NCBI GenBank assembly: GCA_963402885.1
Contig: OY727096.1
Location: 1,488,001-1,552,000, forward strand
Length of the DNA stretch: 64,000 nt
Source: Antedon bifida
Taxonomy: Eukaryota; Echinodermata; Crinoidea; Comatulida; Antedonidae
Reading direction: 5' to 3'
This document shows, in pieces, positions 1 to 13,356 of this stretch (positions are counted from its first letter, which is position 1; each line of letters opens with the position of its first letter). The notes beneath the pieces are model-generated. The model was not told the DNA's origin and made no database searches. It saw only the letters and a program-made list of their open reading frames with translations. Made by a program: the position numbers and the translations under genes.

Positions 1-639
1 AATTAAGAATTGAAACCTAAATTAAAATTGTTGGTATTCTTTGGCCGTTGTTTGATTAATTACATCTTCATGCCATGTTTTTTTTTCTAATGATTTGGCG
101 ATACGCTCCTATTAGGCCTACTAGCAGAGGGTTCGATGAGTTTTGAAAAGTTATGGAAATGTGGTCTAACATAAAGCAATTCAGTTTTTAAGGCCCTTCT
201 TCCATGTCCGAGCCTTTGGAAATATTAAAAAGTTATATTAATATAATATTCTGTGTTTTCATGTTTTAAGAAATTGTATATCATTTCAGATGTTTCGCGC
301 TGCGTTTTTATTTGTTTCGCGCTTCGTCTTGTTGGCAAAAGTAACTCTTGACTTCCGCTCGAGCTTTCTCCGTACATACCGATACTTATTATGATTATTC
401 ATTTCATTTTTTGTACATTATTAAAAAATAGCATACAAAACCCCATACGGAACATACCCTGCACTGAGAAAACACTTGTGGGCGATTCTCCGAATACGGC
501 ATGATGGAATAGCTTTTGGAGTAAATCGAAACGTCGAGCAACTCAACAGTTCTTTTCAGAACTAATAGGCCTATACGTGGTGTACCGCAAACTTATATCA
601 ACAAATATGTAACTTGTTTAGCACGTTTAAAATGGATAG

Positions 640-1075
640 CAAAACATATTCAAAATAAAAAACCTGAATTATTTCAAACAGACAGCACATTAGTTCAAAC
701 GGATAGCACAATAGATAGCACAATCAAATGGATATAACTGTACTGTACATTCTATGCGGATTATCGGGTAGCACATTCTTTCAAATGGATAGCACATTAT
801 TTCAAATGGATAGCACATTGGGTAGCACAATCAAATGGATATAGTACTGTACATTATTCTATAAGGATTATCGGGTAGCACATTCTTTCAAATAGATAGC
901 ACATTATTTCAAATGGATAGCACATTAGGTAGCACAATCAAATGGATATAATTGTACTGTACATTATTCTTTACGGATTATCGGGTAGCACATTCTTTCA
1001 AATGGATAGCACATTATTTCAAATGGATAGCATGGATTGGGTAGCACAATCAAATTGAGCACATTGGGTAACACA
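640..1075. repeat. Tandem repeat, about 107-110 bp higher-order unit
   Basis: A short word, TCAAATGGATAGCACATT, recurs many times. It sits inside a larger unit whose marker GGATTATCGGGTAGCACATT begins at 758, 865 and 975, so spacing is 107 and 110 bp. Both edges degrade. It is a minisatellite-like array with no coding potential seen. Confidence 0.85.
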
Positions 1076-1132
1076 TTGCATCAAATGGGAGCCTACTGTA
1101 CAGTTATTCTATTGAATTGAATTGAATTGAAA

Positions 1133-1290
1133 TATATATTTATACTGGGTAACCTCTTCAGCCAAAGACTGGTCTCCCAGAGGGCCCAGTTATGATCAGT
1201 GGCTGTGATGTACTAATACACCGGGGTAACCCCCTACTCGTCTCGAAAGATGTACTAGGTTCTTTAAAGTGCACACGAGCTAGATGTGTA
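1133..1290. repeat. Dispersed repeat (SINE-like) copy 1
   Basis: The stretch starting TACTGGGTAACCTCTT, followed by an AAGACTGGTCTCCCAGA-like segment and CCCAGT, is a diverged match to 24690-24945. It is preceded by an ATTGAATTGAATTGAA run. A GTTCTTTAAAGTGCAC segment follows. It looks like a short interspersed element, but no clear pol III boxes were identified. Confidence 0.5.
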
Positions 1291-3073
1291 TTCTATTATC
1301 GGGTGTAGTACATTAAAATTGAGAGGACATAAGATGGACACCATAATTTATTATTAAGGAGCGAAACAGCCAATCTTTACTGAAGGGACACTCCTATAAA
1401 GGGGACATTAAGGGGACGGGGAACATTTAAGCTCAGTGCCAATGTTCACTCAATATTTTTTCCATCACAAAATAACAAAAAACACGAAATAATTATATCC
1501 ATTTATCGTTATTAAATAAAAATGGATATCATAATAATTATGATACTTTGTCTGTCTTGAAAGTTTTCATTGGTGAAACGTTGCCTGCTACATTTTAAAT
1601 TTCCGAGTCCAGATCAGTATTGGTATTGGTTTTTTTCTGCGAAACCTCTATGAAGAGGACAAGTTTTTTTAGGAAGTGTTCCAGGGGCAGTAGAACCCCT
1701 ATTAAGGGGACACTTTCAGAAAAAAGGTTCTACTGTATTTTTAACGGAGGATATCACAAATCAAGTACGTGTTTCCAAGTACAGTACAGTGTTTAAAAAG
1801 AATTATTTCATTTCAATCTTTTTTAAAACAGAAACAGGTCTGTTTTGAATGGTTTTTATTTTTTATTTGTTCTTTTCCCGTGTGTTACTTGGCAATACAG
1901 AGATATATTAGAAGGACAATTTTGGCGGGATTTGCATTGTCGCCCCTGAAACTTGTGACCTGAACTGAAGAATATGGTATGTTGTTAGTGCTGAATTCTG
2001 TAAATTTTGTGTCATATCAACTGAGAATTTGTATCATTTCTGTAGGCCCAACAGTAAACATCATCGTTTAGGGTCGCCAATATAATTGGCTATTTTTTCA
2101 ATCACATTGTCAGAAAATGAAATTCTTAATGAAATATTACGTGTAAAACCAAATATAAATATATGTGATGTGAATATAACAATGGAGAATCTTTCATGGA
2201 GAAATAACTTACTTATTTATAACTAACTTATTTTTCCGTGATATAACTAATGAAACAATGTTTAGAAAATGATATCATCTAAGTGATGTTTTACATATAA
2301 CGTTTAACTTTTTTTTTTTATTCTCCATACATTCAATTCTTTTAATATAGTTCTTGTATAACACCATATCAAGTAGTACAGTAGTAGAAATTATTGTAGG
2401 GTTTTCTTATTATTCAGTCAATTCAGTGTTTCTATACAGAAAAGAGTAGTCAGTGGCCTTAACATCAATTAATTGTATAATTTGCACCCAAGGTCGAATA
2501 GCAAGAAACTAAGGTCCAGTTACATTGTTGTTCATTGGTCAATAGGAAATGAACAGCACACTTATGGGTGGTGACAAAGTTTAGTTATTGATAAATTGTC
2601 CTTGGGAAAAACACATTAGTTGGGCTGACCATGGGCTGACAGAGTTAACGACTTCGTAACGCTATCCGGGGCTCCTGCGCCTAATGATTAAAGTTATTCA
2701 CTTTAAGTCGAAAATTTGAGCAAAAAACAACAATTTTACGTAATTAACAGCTAAATTAATTTGATTACATTTCGTCTGGAAAATCGTCGCGAGCGAAAGT
2801 AAACAAAGATTTTAAACCATGAGTATACATATATGCATGATGCTAATTAGGATTGTTTAGAACTTGTCACGGTTTAGAAGGTGTTTTCACACAGATCGCG
2901 AGGAAGTTTATGATTATGCATACAGAGTAGCCAAATATAAGCGCGTTGCATTATGAGATATGTTTTGATCGAAAACTTTGACTAGTGAAAGTCAAGTTAA
3001 GTCAGATTATTAATATATCTAGGCAAAAATATTTTCTTAATTTTGTCTTAAATCTAAGACGAACAACACCCTG

Positions 3074-3470
3074 CTTTAAGGCCAATTTACACAGACGAGC
3101 GGTAATGGTAAGCGTAAAACTGAATTGCTTGCTTGCGAGTGGTGTGTGGTGGAAAGTAGGTGCTTGTAGGCCTTGAGACTACTGCATGTTGCAATCCTTA
3201 TACAGTCACTGCTACGGCCTACGTTAGGCCTACTATGGAACTCTAGCAAAAAAGTTGTTAATAGATGACGTCACATCAATCATGTCGTTAATTGGCCAGA
3301 ATCCACAATTACAGCGCAGTATTTTCATAAAATTGAATCTGTTTCTATCCTGAGCGTTTTTCCGCTCAACCGCCTGTCCGCTACGCGTTCTGTGTAAATG
3401 GTCATAAGAAGTAACATATATTCTATTTTTTTGTTTTCCCCGTAACGTAACATGTAAATTGGCCTTTAAG
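3074..3470. mobile_element. Non-autonomous DNA transposon with inverted ends (family I)
   Basis: The left end CTTTAAGGCCAATTTACAC at 3074 is matched in reverse complement by TGTAAATTGGCCTTTAA ending near 3470. A second, inner inverted match (ACACAGACGAGCG against CGCGTTCTGTGT) supports a palindromic element. No transposase frame is visible. Confidence 0.55.
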
Positions 3471-3650
3471 ATGAAAAATGTTTTGACGTGAGCTCGCTAG
3501 GCCGGAACATTGAACGTTCTGAAAGGCTACTCTAGTGCGCTAAAACAATGATATCGATCTTCATGTTGATAATTGATTCAAGTTTAGAGCGAATGATTTT
3601 AGTATGTATTTCCGACTTTTGTGCTCTTTCTCTATTTCAAGTAATAAAAG

Positions 3651-4449
3651 CTTAGTCAGAGCCATATATATATAAAGAGTTATGACATTGAATTATAGTC
3701 ACGTGATATGCAGATCAATTTGTGTCAAAATCATCTCCATTGATGCATGTAAAGTATAGGAGCAACAAATTACTTTTTTTCAAATTTCTACGTTTTCTTA
3801 TATATAAACATATTTAATTGCATATTTGATGGTTATTATCGATGTGCAAAGAAGTACTTGCGGGAAAAACTAATTGCGCGCATGTGCTAGTACATTATAA
3901 AGTTTGATTGATTCTGGAACAAACATCACATTTTATTAATAACAGTTATGTAATATTTTCAATTCATAATGCATGCTTTGATGACTAAATAAAATAGTAA
4001 AGTGTCGTGGATATATTTGGTAATATACTGAAATGAGTATGAACAAATTAAAATAATAAAGGTGAATTATCGGAAATGAAATGATGAACGAGTCTCTGAA
4101 ATTTGATAATGTTGGCAGCGCAGTTTGTGTCAAAAATAATATGAGAGGGGTGAATTTGTGTGTTATATGACGTGTATTGTTTTGATTTATCCCAACTTGC
4201 ATGTAACATTTATTTTTTTTTATTATACAAAAAATATATAGGCTACCTAATTAAGACCATTAATAAAATAAATTACTAAAAAAAAAACGGAATGTAAGCA
4301 TTATTTCATAGACAAAAAAATCTAAAAATAATGCATGAACTACAGGAAAATGCTATACAAAATAAACACGCACGCCCGCAGCGTGCAAAGTCAAAATGGC
4401 TTCTAATCTTCAATGACGTAACTCTTTATATATATGGCTCTGAGCTTAG
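3651..4449. mobile_element. About 800-bp element with 40-bp terminal inverted repeats (family H)
   Basis: The left end 3651-3692, containing AGAGCCATATATATATAAAG, is the near-perfect reverse complement of 4409-4449. The inside is AT-rich, and no transposase is evident, so it is probably a MITE-like derivative. No clear target-site duplication was resolved. Confidence 0.7.
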
Positions 4450-4818
4450 TAACAAGAATGCACCCTAGTCTCTTGTTGGGAGTGAAAATGCAGAGATAAA
4501 ATGTTACAGCGCCACCATCGCTAAGATAATTTTTCTGCTAAGATGGTTTGATAATTTGCTTAAGCACTTAAATATTTCAGCTTAAGCAAAAATATAAGCA
4601 AATATTGATAAATGCCAAGCCAGTTCTTAAAAGTTTACTATTTATTTCAGCACAAATTACAAATAGCTTACATTTTCTCTATTTTGTTTTTTTTTTGTTT
4701 ACCGCAAATTTGAATAGCTAAAACAACATTTTCTCATTTTTTTTCGGTAGGAGATATTTTATATGTCAATAAATACTTTAATTTGATTATTTCATAAATT
4801 TATGTTTTTATTCTTCAG

Positions 4819-7800
4819 GGTGCTTCTGGAGAGAAATTTGTCAATGAACTCTCACATAGATCACTTCGTCTGCCACATAAAGCAGCTACATATGGGGCAA
4901 TATTCTCTCATCTACTTAAGGAATCGCTGTCACAAAAAAATGCCATGGAACTTCAATACCTACTAAAATGGAAACCACTTGCTGTTTTTTTTAGAATGAC
5001 TGGTAATGCATTTTTCCTTTCAAACTTACACATCAAGTGTTACCATAGTTTGATGCTTTCATGCTTCATTTCCAATCTCATATTCTTGGTTCCACTTCCT
5101 TACCTCAGAGTGATATAATATAACATTTGTGCTGAAATAAAAATAAATAGGTAGAAAGATGCAATTTTGAACATAATTTTCCTAAACTAAAATAAATTAA
5201 AATCATGCTCCTAAGAGAATAGAAATAATTAAATTTTAATTCTGCAGTTTCTGCTAATTGTTTTTCAAGATAAGCAATTAGTTTTTTTTAAAGCTTCTAT
5301 TTTGTTATATTTTTCAGGCGAGGGCAAAAGCAGTATTGCTCTAACACCAGATGCCCAGTCTTTGCTCATTGAAGCTAAAACTTTGATGGAAGATTGTGTA
5401 CTTAACAGCATTTTCAGTGGCTCAATTACAGTAAAAGATCTTAAATTGATTCGGCAAGAGAGAGACCAGTTCATTAAACTCTGTAATTTCATGGATGTTG
5501 CAAGAATAGCAAAGAACTACTTGCCACCTGACGTGACCAAAATAAAGTTTAATGTTTTAATCCAGAAAGTACTTCATCAGCGAGAATGTGAACTAAATTC
5601 TTTAGACGATTTTTCGATTAGTGTTGGCGTAATGATGACAATGTGCAGTGATATAGTAAAGGGTAAGTTTAGATTCTAGAATATTGAACTTTTCTTCAAA
5701 GTGGGAATTTGAGTCTGACCTGTAATTTGAATTATGTAGGTTCGATATCATTCAGTATTGGTGAGATTTCCTTGCTACAGTGCTAAACTGTGGTCATTGA
5801 TGGGTTTTCTTTAGGGTCATTGCACTCTGAGTAATAACTACTGTATTGTCTAAAAGATGGATTTTAATTTACTTAATAGCATACATGTCTACTAATATAT
5901 CTTAATTTTGTACTTTATGCACAATTACTACACTGGTATTCTTGAAAAAAAAATGAGCATTGCTGTTTGAAAGCCAATTGTTATCAAAAATAAAGAGAGT
6001 CCTTTTTACCTTTTTAATGTTTTATCTGTTTGTAGAAGACAGAAATGGAAAGAAGAAGCTGGCTGTGGACATCGAAGAAACAAAGAAATTAGTTAACACT
6101 GATAGAGACCCACTACAATTAAATGTGCTATGCTATCCATCTGAAGTTTTCGAAACTTACACGTCGAGGCCGTCACTAAAAATTATGTACTTCAAATTTT
6201 CAAATGAAGTTGTTAAAATGCTTCCAGAAATTCAAAAAGTTCACCTGAGTCGGATATTCCGACAGTTCTGGCAAAGAACTATTGATGATGTGTTAATGCA
6301 ACGAGGAGAAAGTGAAGAACTGATGACATTGGATGATGTAGAGAAGAGAATATGGCAAAATGTCAAGAAAGAATTAGAAGGCTTTGGTAAATCCTTGGTT
6401 TCTGGTAATATCACATTACAGTCTGTTGACAACAACTTATCATCTATCTCTGATGAAACCTTGAAGTCACATTTCAAAATCTTTGAATCAGACAGCCATC
6501 AAAATAATTGGATCAAAGAGCGTTGTAACCAAATCCGTCTCTATCGACAAATTGCCCGATGTTTTAATACAGCAGACACTATACAAGAGATTCGAGAAAC
6601 TTTCCAACTTAAAGGTGACTTCAAAGCCGTCGATATTTTGTGTTCAACGGTAAAGACTAAATCTGAAATTTGTTTATGTCCAGAAAATATTTTGAATCTA
6701 GTTAACTCTACTTCTAAAAATGTTAAGTTATTATTTTTGTTATTAAATATTTAATTGAAGTACAAATTCATTTTCAATTGCAAGAAGTCAGCTTTAGCTT
6801 GAAAGACATCTTACTTAAAAACAGTTAAATGTTTTTAAATATTAAAAAAACAATAATTGACCTGAAAATTTTGATTAGTATTTGTAATTTCAGACCAACA
6901 AAGATTTCGAGAAAAAATGCCTAAAAGAATTAGATATTGGCGTGGAAAATGCCTGTAAAGAGCTTGAAAAGGTGACCAACGAAGAGAGCGAATGTTTGAA
7001 AACATTACTGAAAAGTGAAACTCTTATTAGTTGGATAAAAAAGGAAATTAAAAGTAAGTAAAAACACGGTTTTTGGTTATTTGTAAAGATGCTGTCATAT
7101 TTATGTTGTTATTTACTGTCAACTAATTATTGGAGGTTGGTAAAATTTCATCAAAGGTAAATAAACAGTTATTGATATAATAATATTTAATGCGTTACCC
7201 ATCCAAAACAAAACACCAATGTGCTGGTTCACTCACTTGCCAAAAAATGCGTTTAAAGAGATAAATTTCAGATAGTTGAATTTACTTTAAATTGACAATC
7301 CTTTTTTGTAGGTATGCAGGAATTGAAGGTGTTTGTGGACCTGGCAATGATCCAAGCTGGAGAAACTCCAATAGAAGTGGACAGAGTTGCTTGTCTCCAT
7401 CAGGCTGCAACTGGCTATTCAGCTTTCATTTTTGATCTAAATGAAAAAACTGGTTATAAAGAGCTTATGAACATCTGCAACCAAACATGGAAAGCTTTAA
7501 AGAACGATCCACAATTGTCAGAGAAACTGGTAATGTCTGGCACAATCAAACGCTTAATTTATCAACATTATTCCAGATATTCATAGAACATAGGAATATA
7601 ACATAATATACAATTTATAAGTGCAATTGTACAAATAATTTTATTAGGTGAAAGATAAAATTCGAAACATTCATTACTTGTTTTATATAACATCTAAGTG
7701 GATTCTTGTCATTTGATTAAGATTGAATGAAAAGTATTTGATTGAGATTGAAAGATGTATTTATTTTTAAAGTAGTTTATGTCAGCTGCTGCTTTTATGG

Positions 7801-10800
7801 ATTTTTGGAGAGCTTTTCCAACTTGCGTAAGTCCTTGGTTGGCACCGAAGTGTAAGGTGAAACTTAAACACAAACTTTCGACAGCATAGTAGAATTAAGA
7901 TAAACTTGAGTTTTATGACAACATTTTTTGCAAACATGTTTACCATTTATCAGTTTATTTTAGTACAGTAAATTTACTTAGTATAATAGTTACAGGACCA
8001 TGGAAATATTTTCTTCTTTCTCCTTCTATTTAGATTTTTCAACTATGCGGAAGTTGCCAGCAGTCATGAGCTTTCAGTTGTATTTCTCCCTTGATTTCTT
8101 TCTTTTTTCCCTTTCTTTCCCGTTTTTCTTCCTTTTTCTCCATTTCTCTTTTCCGTTTATCTTCCCCTTTTCCCTTTTTTTAAAATTTTGTTTCTTTCTT
8201 TTTCCCTTTTTCCTCCTTTTTTCCTCCTTTTTTCCTCTTTCCTTTTCTTTCCGTTTTTCTTCCTTCTTCTCCCTTTTCTTGTTTAATTTCACCTTTCATA
8301 TATATATTTTTATTTATTTTTTTTTATTGTATACTATTATATAAATTGGACTCCAGAAGGTGGGATTGTCAGGTCCATGGTCAAGTGGTGTTTGGCCAAC
8401 CAATCCTCTGCCTATACATCTTGTGATTTAGGATGGCTTTCAGAATTCCAGTTGTTTAATCAAATGTCAAGAATCTACTAGGTGTTATATAATTTGATAT
8501 TATAATTATTATTGCTACTATTACACTACCTCTGGTCATGCATTTTGTATTGTGAAACAGCCTGGGTTTCAACCCTTTGAATCAAGTACCTAAATTACTA
8601 ATATATATTGAATTTTGAAAACTATTCTATTTATTAAGGTAGACTTTTGTCATGTAATTACCTATTTTGGTTCTTTAATTACTAGCGAGATGTTTCTCGT
8701 CAAAAGGAATGGTTGCAGGGTATTAAGGAATCACATGGAGCTGTAGAAGTGACTTCATTACGTCAAGTGGAAAGAATTAATGCAGATGGCATTTATGAAA
8801 TTGGCAAACTAGCTGAGGTATTACTTCTCATTTGTATTTAAATCAATCAAACAATTCTTTGGAAAATAAACTAAGCTGACCTGGATGAATGACAACAATT
8901 GTGATTACAATTATTGTTAAATTTGTTAATTTAATGATGCACGGCACTCTGTAATTAACTTATGTAATTAACCATTTAAATAGTAAAGACTCAAGTGTGT
9001 TATTAAAAATGATCTCTTATGCAACATGGTACCAGCCATGCTATAGCCAAGATTTGTTTGTAGATTTGTGCCTTTTGTATGTAATTATGATACAGTTTTT
9101 GTTATTGTATTCCTGTTACTACAGACAGTAAAATAAATGGAAATCAAATTTACTGGTCTAGCAATTGATTTATGTATTTCAATAAAGCACTAACATATAA
9201 CAAACAATTTTTTAATTTCAGGGGAGTTTACAGCTTCGAGTTTCAGTTGAAAATAGTGAGGAAATTGATGAGGAGAAGATTTACACGGTACAGCAACTGA
9301 AAGACCTACAGAGTAAGTTGATGCTTGTTGCTGGCAAGGCCCACAAAACCACTGATGCCAAAGAACAAGTTGATCGCTTTGTAGAGGTAATGGTGTATAG
9401 GTTTAGTTGTGCTAGTTTTTTTACAGTCATGAAAGATTATTTAAAACAACTTTATTTACCAAAGGAAATTGCTCTGGTTGTGGTAGACTAAAGATATACA
9501 ATTTTTTAAATCTGGACAATTTTTTTTTACAAAATTCTATTTTAACCCGATTGTAATCTTGCAATTTTATTGGTTAATTAAGTTCATTTGTCATTAGTCC
9601 TACCTAATGGAAAAGTGATATCTAATGGTAATAATTAATGCACTCTAATGCCCGTTTTGTATTCGTTGAATGGAGACAATATTTCATTCATGGCTGAATT
9701 CTCGGCTCCGCCTCATTTAAAATAGAGCAGTCAATTTTTCAACTCATGAAATGTTCTCATTATCGAACTCATAAATATTCATTATTTATATACTATTCTA
9801 TTTAGCTTTTGTATGGCGCCCTACCAAGAAAAAAAGAAAAGTCTTAGAATTACTACACTGTACTGCATGCAAGAAAAGTCTTAAGATTACTGCAGTGACA
9901 AAGAGCTGAAATTGAACATCAAATCTTTTATAGTTCATCTCTAATTAAAATTAATAGCACAATTAATTTGGTATACAAATTTAACTACAATCTTCGCAAT
10001 ATTTACCAAATTCGAAAGTACATTGATCAGTCCACCTGTCATGCTGCTATACACTGTCTGGTGTTGTCCCGTCTTGATTATTGTGATTCTCTGCTCCATG
10101 GTTGTTCTGAGAAAGATATTAAGTCTCCAACTTCTTCAAAACAGGGCTGCTAAACTTGTTTTTCAGGCAAGGAAGCTTGATCATGTCTTTGCTTTCACAA
10201 CTTCACTTGTTGCCTGTTAAAGAGCGTATACAGTATAAGATTGCAACCTTTTCCTCTAAGTGTCTTTATTCCACTGCTCCACATTATCTTCACAAACTTA
10301 TTAAATCATATGTTCCACTATGCAGAGGTCTTCGTTCTGAAATGGATCCTCTTATGTTAACACCACCTAGAACCAACCTAAATTCCATTCCTAAGGGCTC
10401 CTTTGCTCAGGCACCAGAGATCTGGAACCAACTTCCTTGTCCCATCTGTTACACTCATACATCGCCTTTTCAATTCAAATCTCTCCTGAAAACTCACCTA
10501 TTTCAATAGTTATTCTTTTCATGTTGCACTGTTGAGACTCCAGTAAAGAGCACTTTATAATTGTTTGTTATTATTATACAGTACAGTATGTCTATTATTT
10601 CAATATGTTCCTATTTGAACATTTAGTTTAATGTTACTTATCTCTTTATTGATACATAATGTGTACTGAAACTTACTTAACCACACTTTCACTTTCATAA
10701 ACTTACTTAATTATTAATTTTTTTAGGTATTTGATGGGGCTCAGGAACTGGAAACATACTATCACAAAATGTGTGCTTCAGGAAATGTGCTCTTCACCGA

Positions 10801-12877
10801 CCTTAAAATCATTCTAAATTGTGATAAGGAAAGCAGTTCCCCAGTTCAAGTGGACTTCTGTGTCAATGACCAGAAGGCTCTGTTTGGTAATAAGCAAAAG
10901 CTTACTGATATTTTAAGAGAGCTGCTTCTTTTTATGAAAGAAAGTCTGAAGCATTGGTATGATTATATTGATGAAAAAAGAGAAAAGTTCTATCACCTGA
11001 ATGTTTACACAACTAAACAACTTGTGATTCTACAACATGCTCTAGCAAAGTTTGGAAATGAAGATGTCAGTCCAGAAATATATGCACTATTAAGCCTTGT
11101 GAGACCAAATTGCACAGTTCGGGATTTGAGAAGATCAGTTGTAAAGGTTTCTGAGGAAATTGAGTCAAGTATTGAGGAGGAAAATGTAAAAGAAGATGTC
11201 ACACCAGAAGATGTAGTAGATGAAAGTAAGGAAGAACTGATTGAGTTCTGGAATGAGTTTAAAAAAATGTATGACGATGAACAGCAGACAATGGCATTTA
11301 TAGAAGACAAAGGATCACTTAATGTTGGAAAGGCAGCTGAGTTCCTATTTAGTACTCCTTATGAAGAAGAAATCTTAAAAGAGTTTGTGACGAGATTTGT
11401 TGCTAGAGTTGGTTGTAACCTGTCCGATCTTCAATGTAATGATGATGAAGAATTACAGAACAAAGTAGTTCAAGATGAAAAGATAGAAAAAGAGGTAGTA
11501 GGACCAATCAGTCTTAAAAATCAAGGTTTGGGAACTCGTAACGTCAGGAATAACTTGTTAAAAGGAATGGAAACAAAGAATGCGTAAGTTCATGGTTGTT
11601 GGTTGTATGTTCCAAAATGATCATTAGTGATTTAAAGTAGCTACGTTTTCTAAAGTTTCTATTCATGATCCTTTTTCTCAGAACTCTTGTGGAAAAGCTG
11701 AATATTCTATGGAAAAACTATCTAAGTAAAACAAAGGCTGTAGACTTATCTGATTATGCTAGTCTTGAGACACTTGGAAAGCTTCTACAGTATCTGGCTT
11801 CATCTGATGGTAAGTTTACAATGATTATGGTGAGCTGGTAAAAAGGATGGTAAAAAAAAGGTCATGAGTTCAGAAAAAATATCTGAACTTTTTTGTATCA
11901 AGATGAAATTTTTATTTTTGTGTATATGTATTATCTTTTTTTGTCTTTTTCATTTTTTAGAAACAACAAGAAGTTTCCCTCAGGTTTTTAAAAAAGGCCA
12001 TCCTAATCTCATTGTTAGCCCTGCAAGTAAGTATCTATGATTGCTTTTGATTGAAAATGTAAGGGTTTTTTGGTGGATAGAAGTGAAAATTCTTGATTAA
12101 TAATGAAATTATTGACTATATAACTTTACATTAAGGTGCTTCTTCAGTCTTTTACTTTCAAATATGTCTTAAATATTTTTATAAAATAGATTTTAATAAA
12201 AGGAAATTGAACTTTATTTTTCATGTCATTTATAATACCAAGTTGTGTTATTTACACAAAGTTTTTGTTTTATTTCATAGAAAATGTTCTTAACACAGTT
12301 CTCTCTGTTTACATGGAAAACAATGGAAATTTACCAAGCTATGATGAAGTACTACTATGCAAATCTACAACCAGTCTAGAAGAGGTAGAGGAAGTAATTG
12401 TTACAGTACAATTACAGTAACAATTATGTATAATTATTTGTTGTTCAAAATACATCAACATTCACATTCTAATGGTGTAGAATAGAAAGTACCTTACTAT
12501 CACGACCAGTTTACTACCTATAATCTAAATTATCTGTATAATTGTAAATTTAAATGCTTTCTTTTGTTTTTAATTAATTAATAATTAATTAATTAATGGC
12601 CTTGCATAGCCTTGATGAAAAACACCCTTGGGTGAATCAAGTGTATAAATAAAGTATATTATTATATTATAATAATTGTCTTTATGCATTATCATAATAA
12701 TTAACATTAATATTTTAAAAAGGTTGTGTTGTTATGGCGACGGGCGTTAAATGGTGATGATAAAAAGACATATTGCCTTGTGAATGCCGATGCCTTAAAT
12801 TACGATGTCAGTGTTGAGGCTGTTAATAAGCTTACTCACTTAATGAAGGGAAAATATGGTAAGTAAACAAACAATGC

Positions 12878-12909
<32 letters not shown>

Positions 12910-13356
12910 ACCAAATGACAGTGGAGTGACAGGCAAACTTTAGAATGTTTGTATGTAAATAGAATAAAATAACAATCAATACAAATTTATAACAAATTTC
13001 AGCCATGAGTGCTTAAGTTCAAATATATTTATTGTACATAAAATAAAGTTCTTTAAAATGGTGTTATGGCAAAACTCTTCTTATTCATTAACAGAGTTTT
13101 TGATTTATACTATTCTTAAACATGAAAGTTTATTGTTTAATTATGTTTTAGATTTCCAACTTGTGATAATTTGTAATCAGGAAAGAGAAGACCAATCTCA
13201 CATGGTGGCAGCATTGAACTCTGACCGCATTTCATCAAACAAATTAACTTGCCAAAACCGAGAGGAAATCCAAGATTACATTTGTAGACAGTTCATTCAA
13301 CAAGTTAACCTAACAAACCAAGGATTGATGCCAGCAGCTGATTTAACTAATCAGAG
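4819..13356 (+). CDS. RNF213: RNF213-like exons 1-13: stalk/linker before the AAA core
   Basis: Exons: 4819-5002, 5318-5662, 6036-6649, 6894-7053, 7312-7529, 8686-8817, 9222-9386, 10727-11583, 11682-11809, 11961-12026, 12281-12384, 12723-12858, 13152-13356. They encode about 1,104 residues of mostly helical, charged sequence. Landmarks shared with the human protein are KESHGAVEVTSL (exon 6), the CASGNVLFTDL segment (exon 8) and PSYDEVLLC (exon 11). Exon 8 is unusually long (857 nt) and ends in a strongly acidic stretch rich in Glu/Asp. Intron 7 holds a LINE fragment. Exons 1-5 are assigned from reading frame and splice sites; their detailed match to human residues is less certain than for later exons. 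Confidence 0.85.

Larger units (their letters stand above)
1..4818. other. Non-coding, repeat-rich region upstream of the first visible RNF213-like exon
   Basis: No exon that I can support lies here. The short open frames have no recognisable protein similarity and no convincing splice context. The region holds a tandem repeat (640-1075), a dispersed repeat (1133-1290) and two elements with inverted ends (3074-3470 and 3651-4449). Since the first coding exon at 4819 starts directly after a splice acceptor, this stretch is most likely an intron of the RNF213-like gene, whose N-terminal exons are outside the window. An unrecognised small or 5' non-coding exon cannot be excluded. Confidence 0.6.

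Noticed and set aside
640-1075. CRISPR-like regular repeats
   Set aside because: The units are contiguous and diverged with no unique spacers, in a eukaryotic intron-rich context.
8000-8344. Open frames of 114 (+) and 72 (-) codons
   Set aside because: Low-complexity translation of the polypyrimidine tract.
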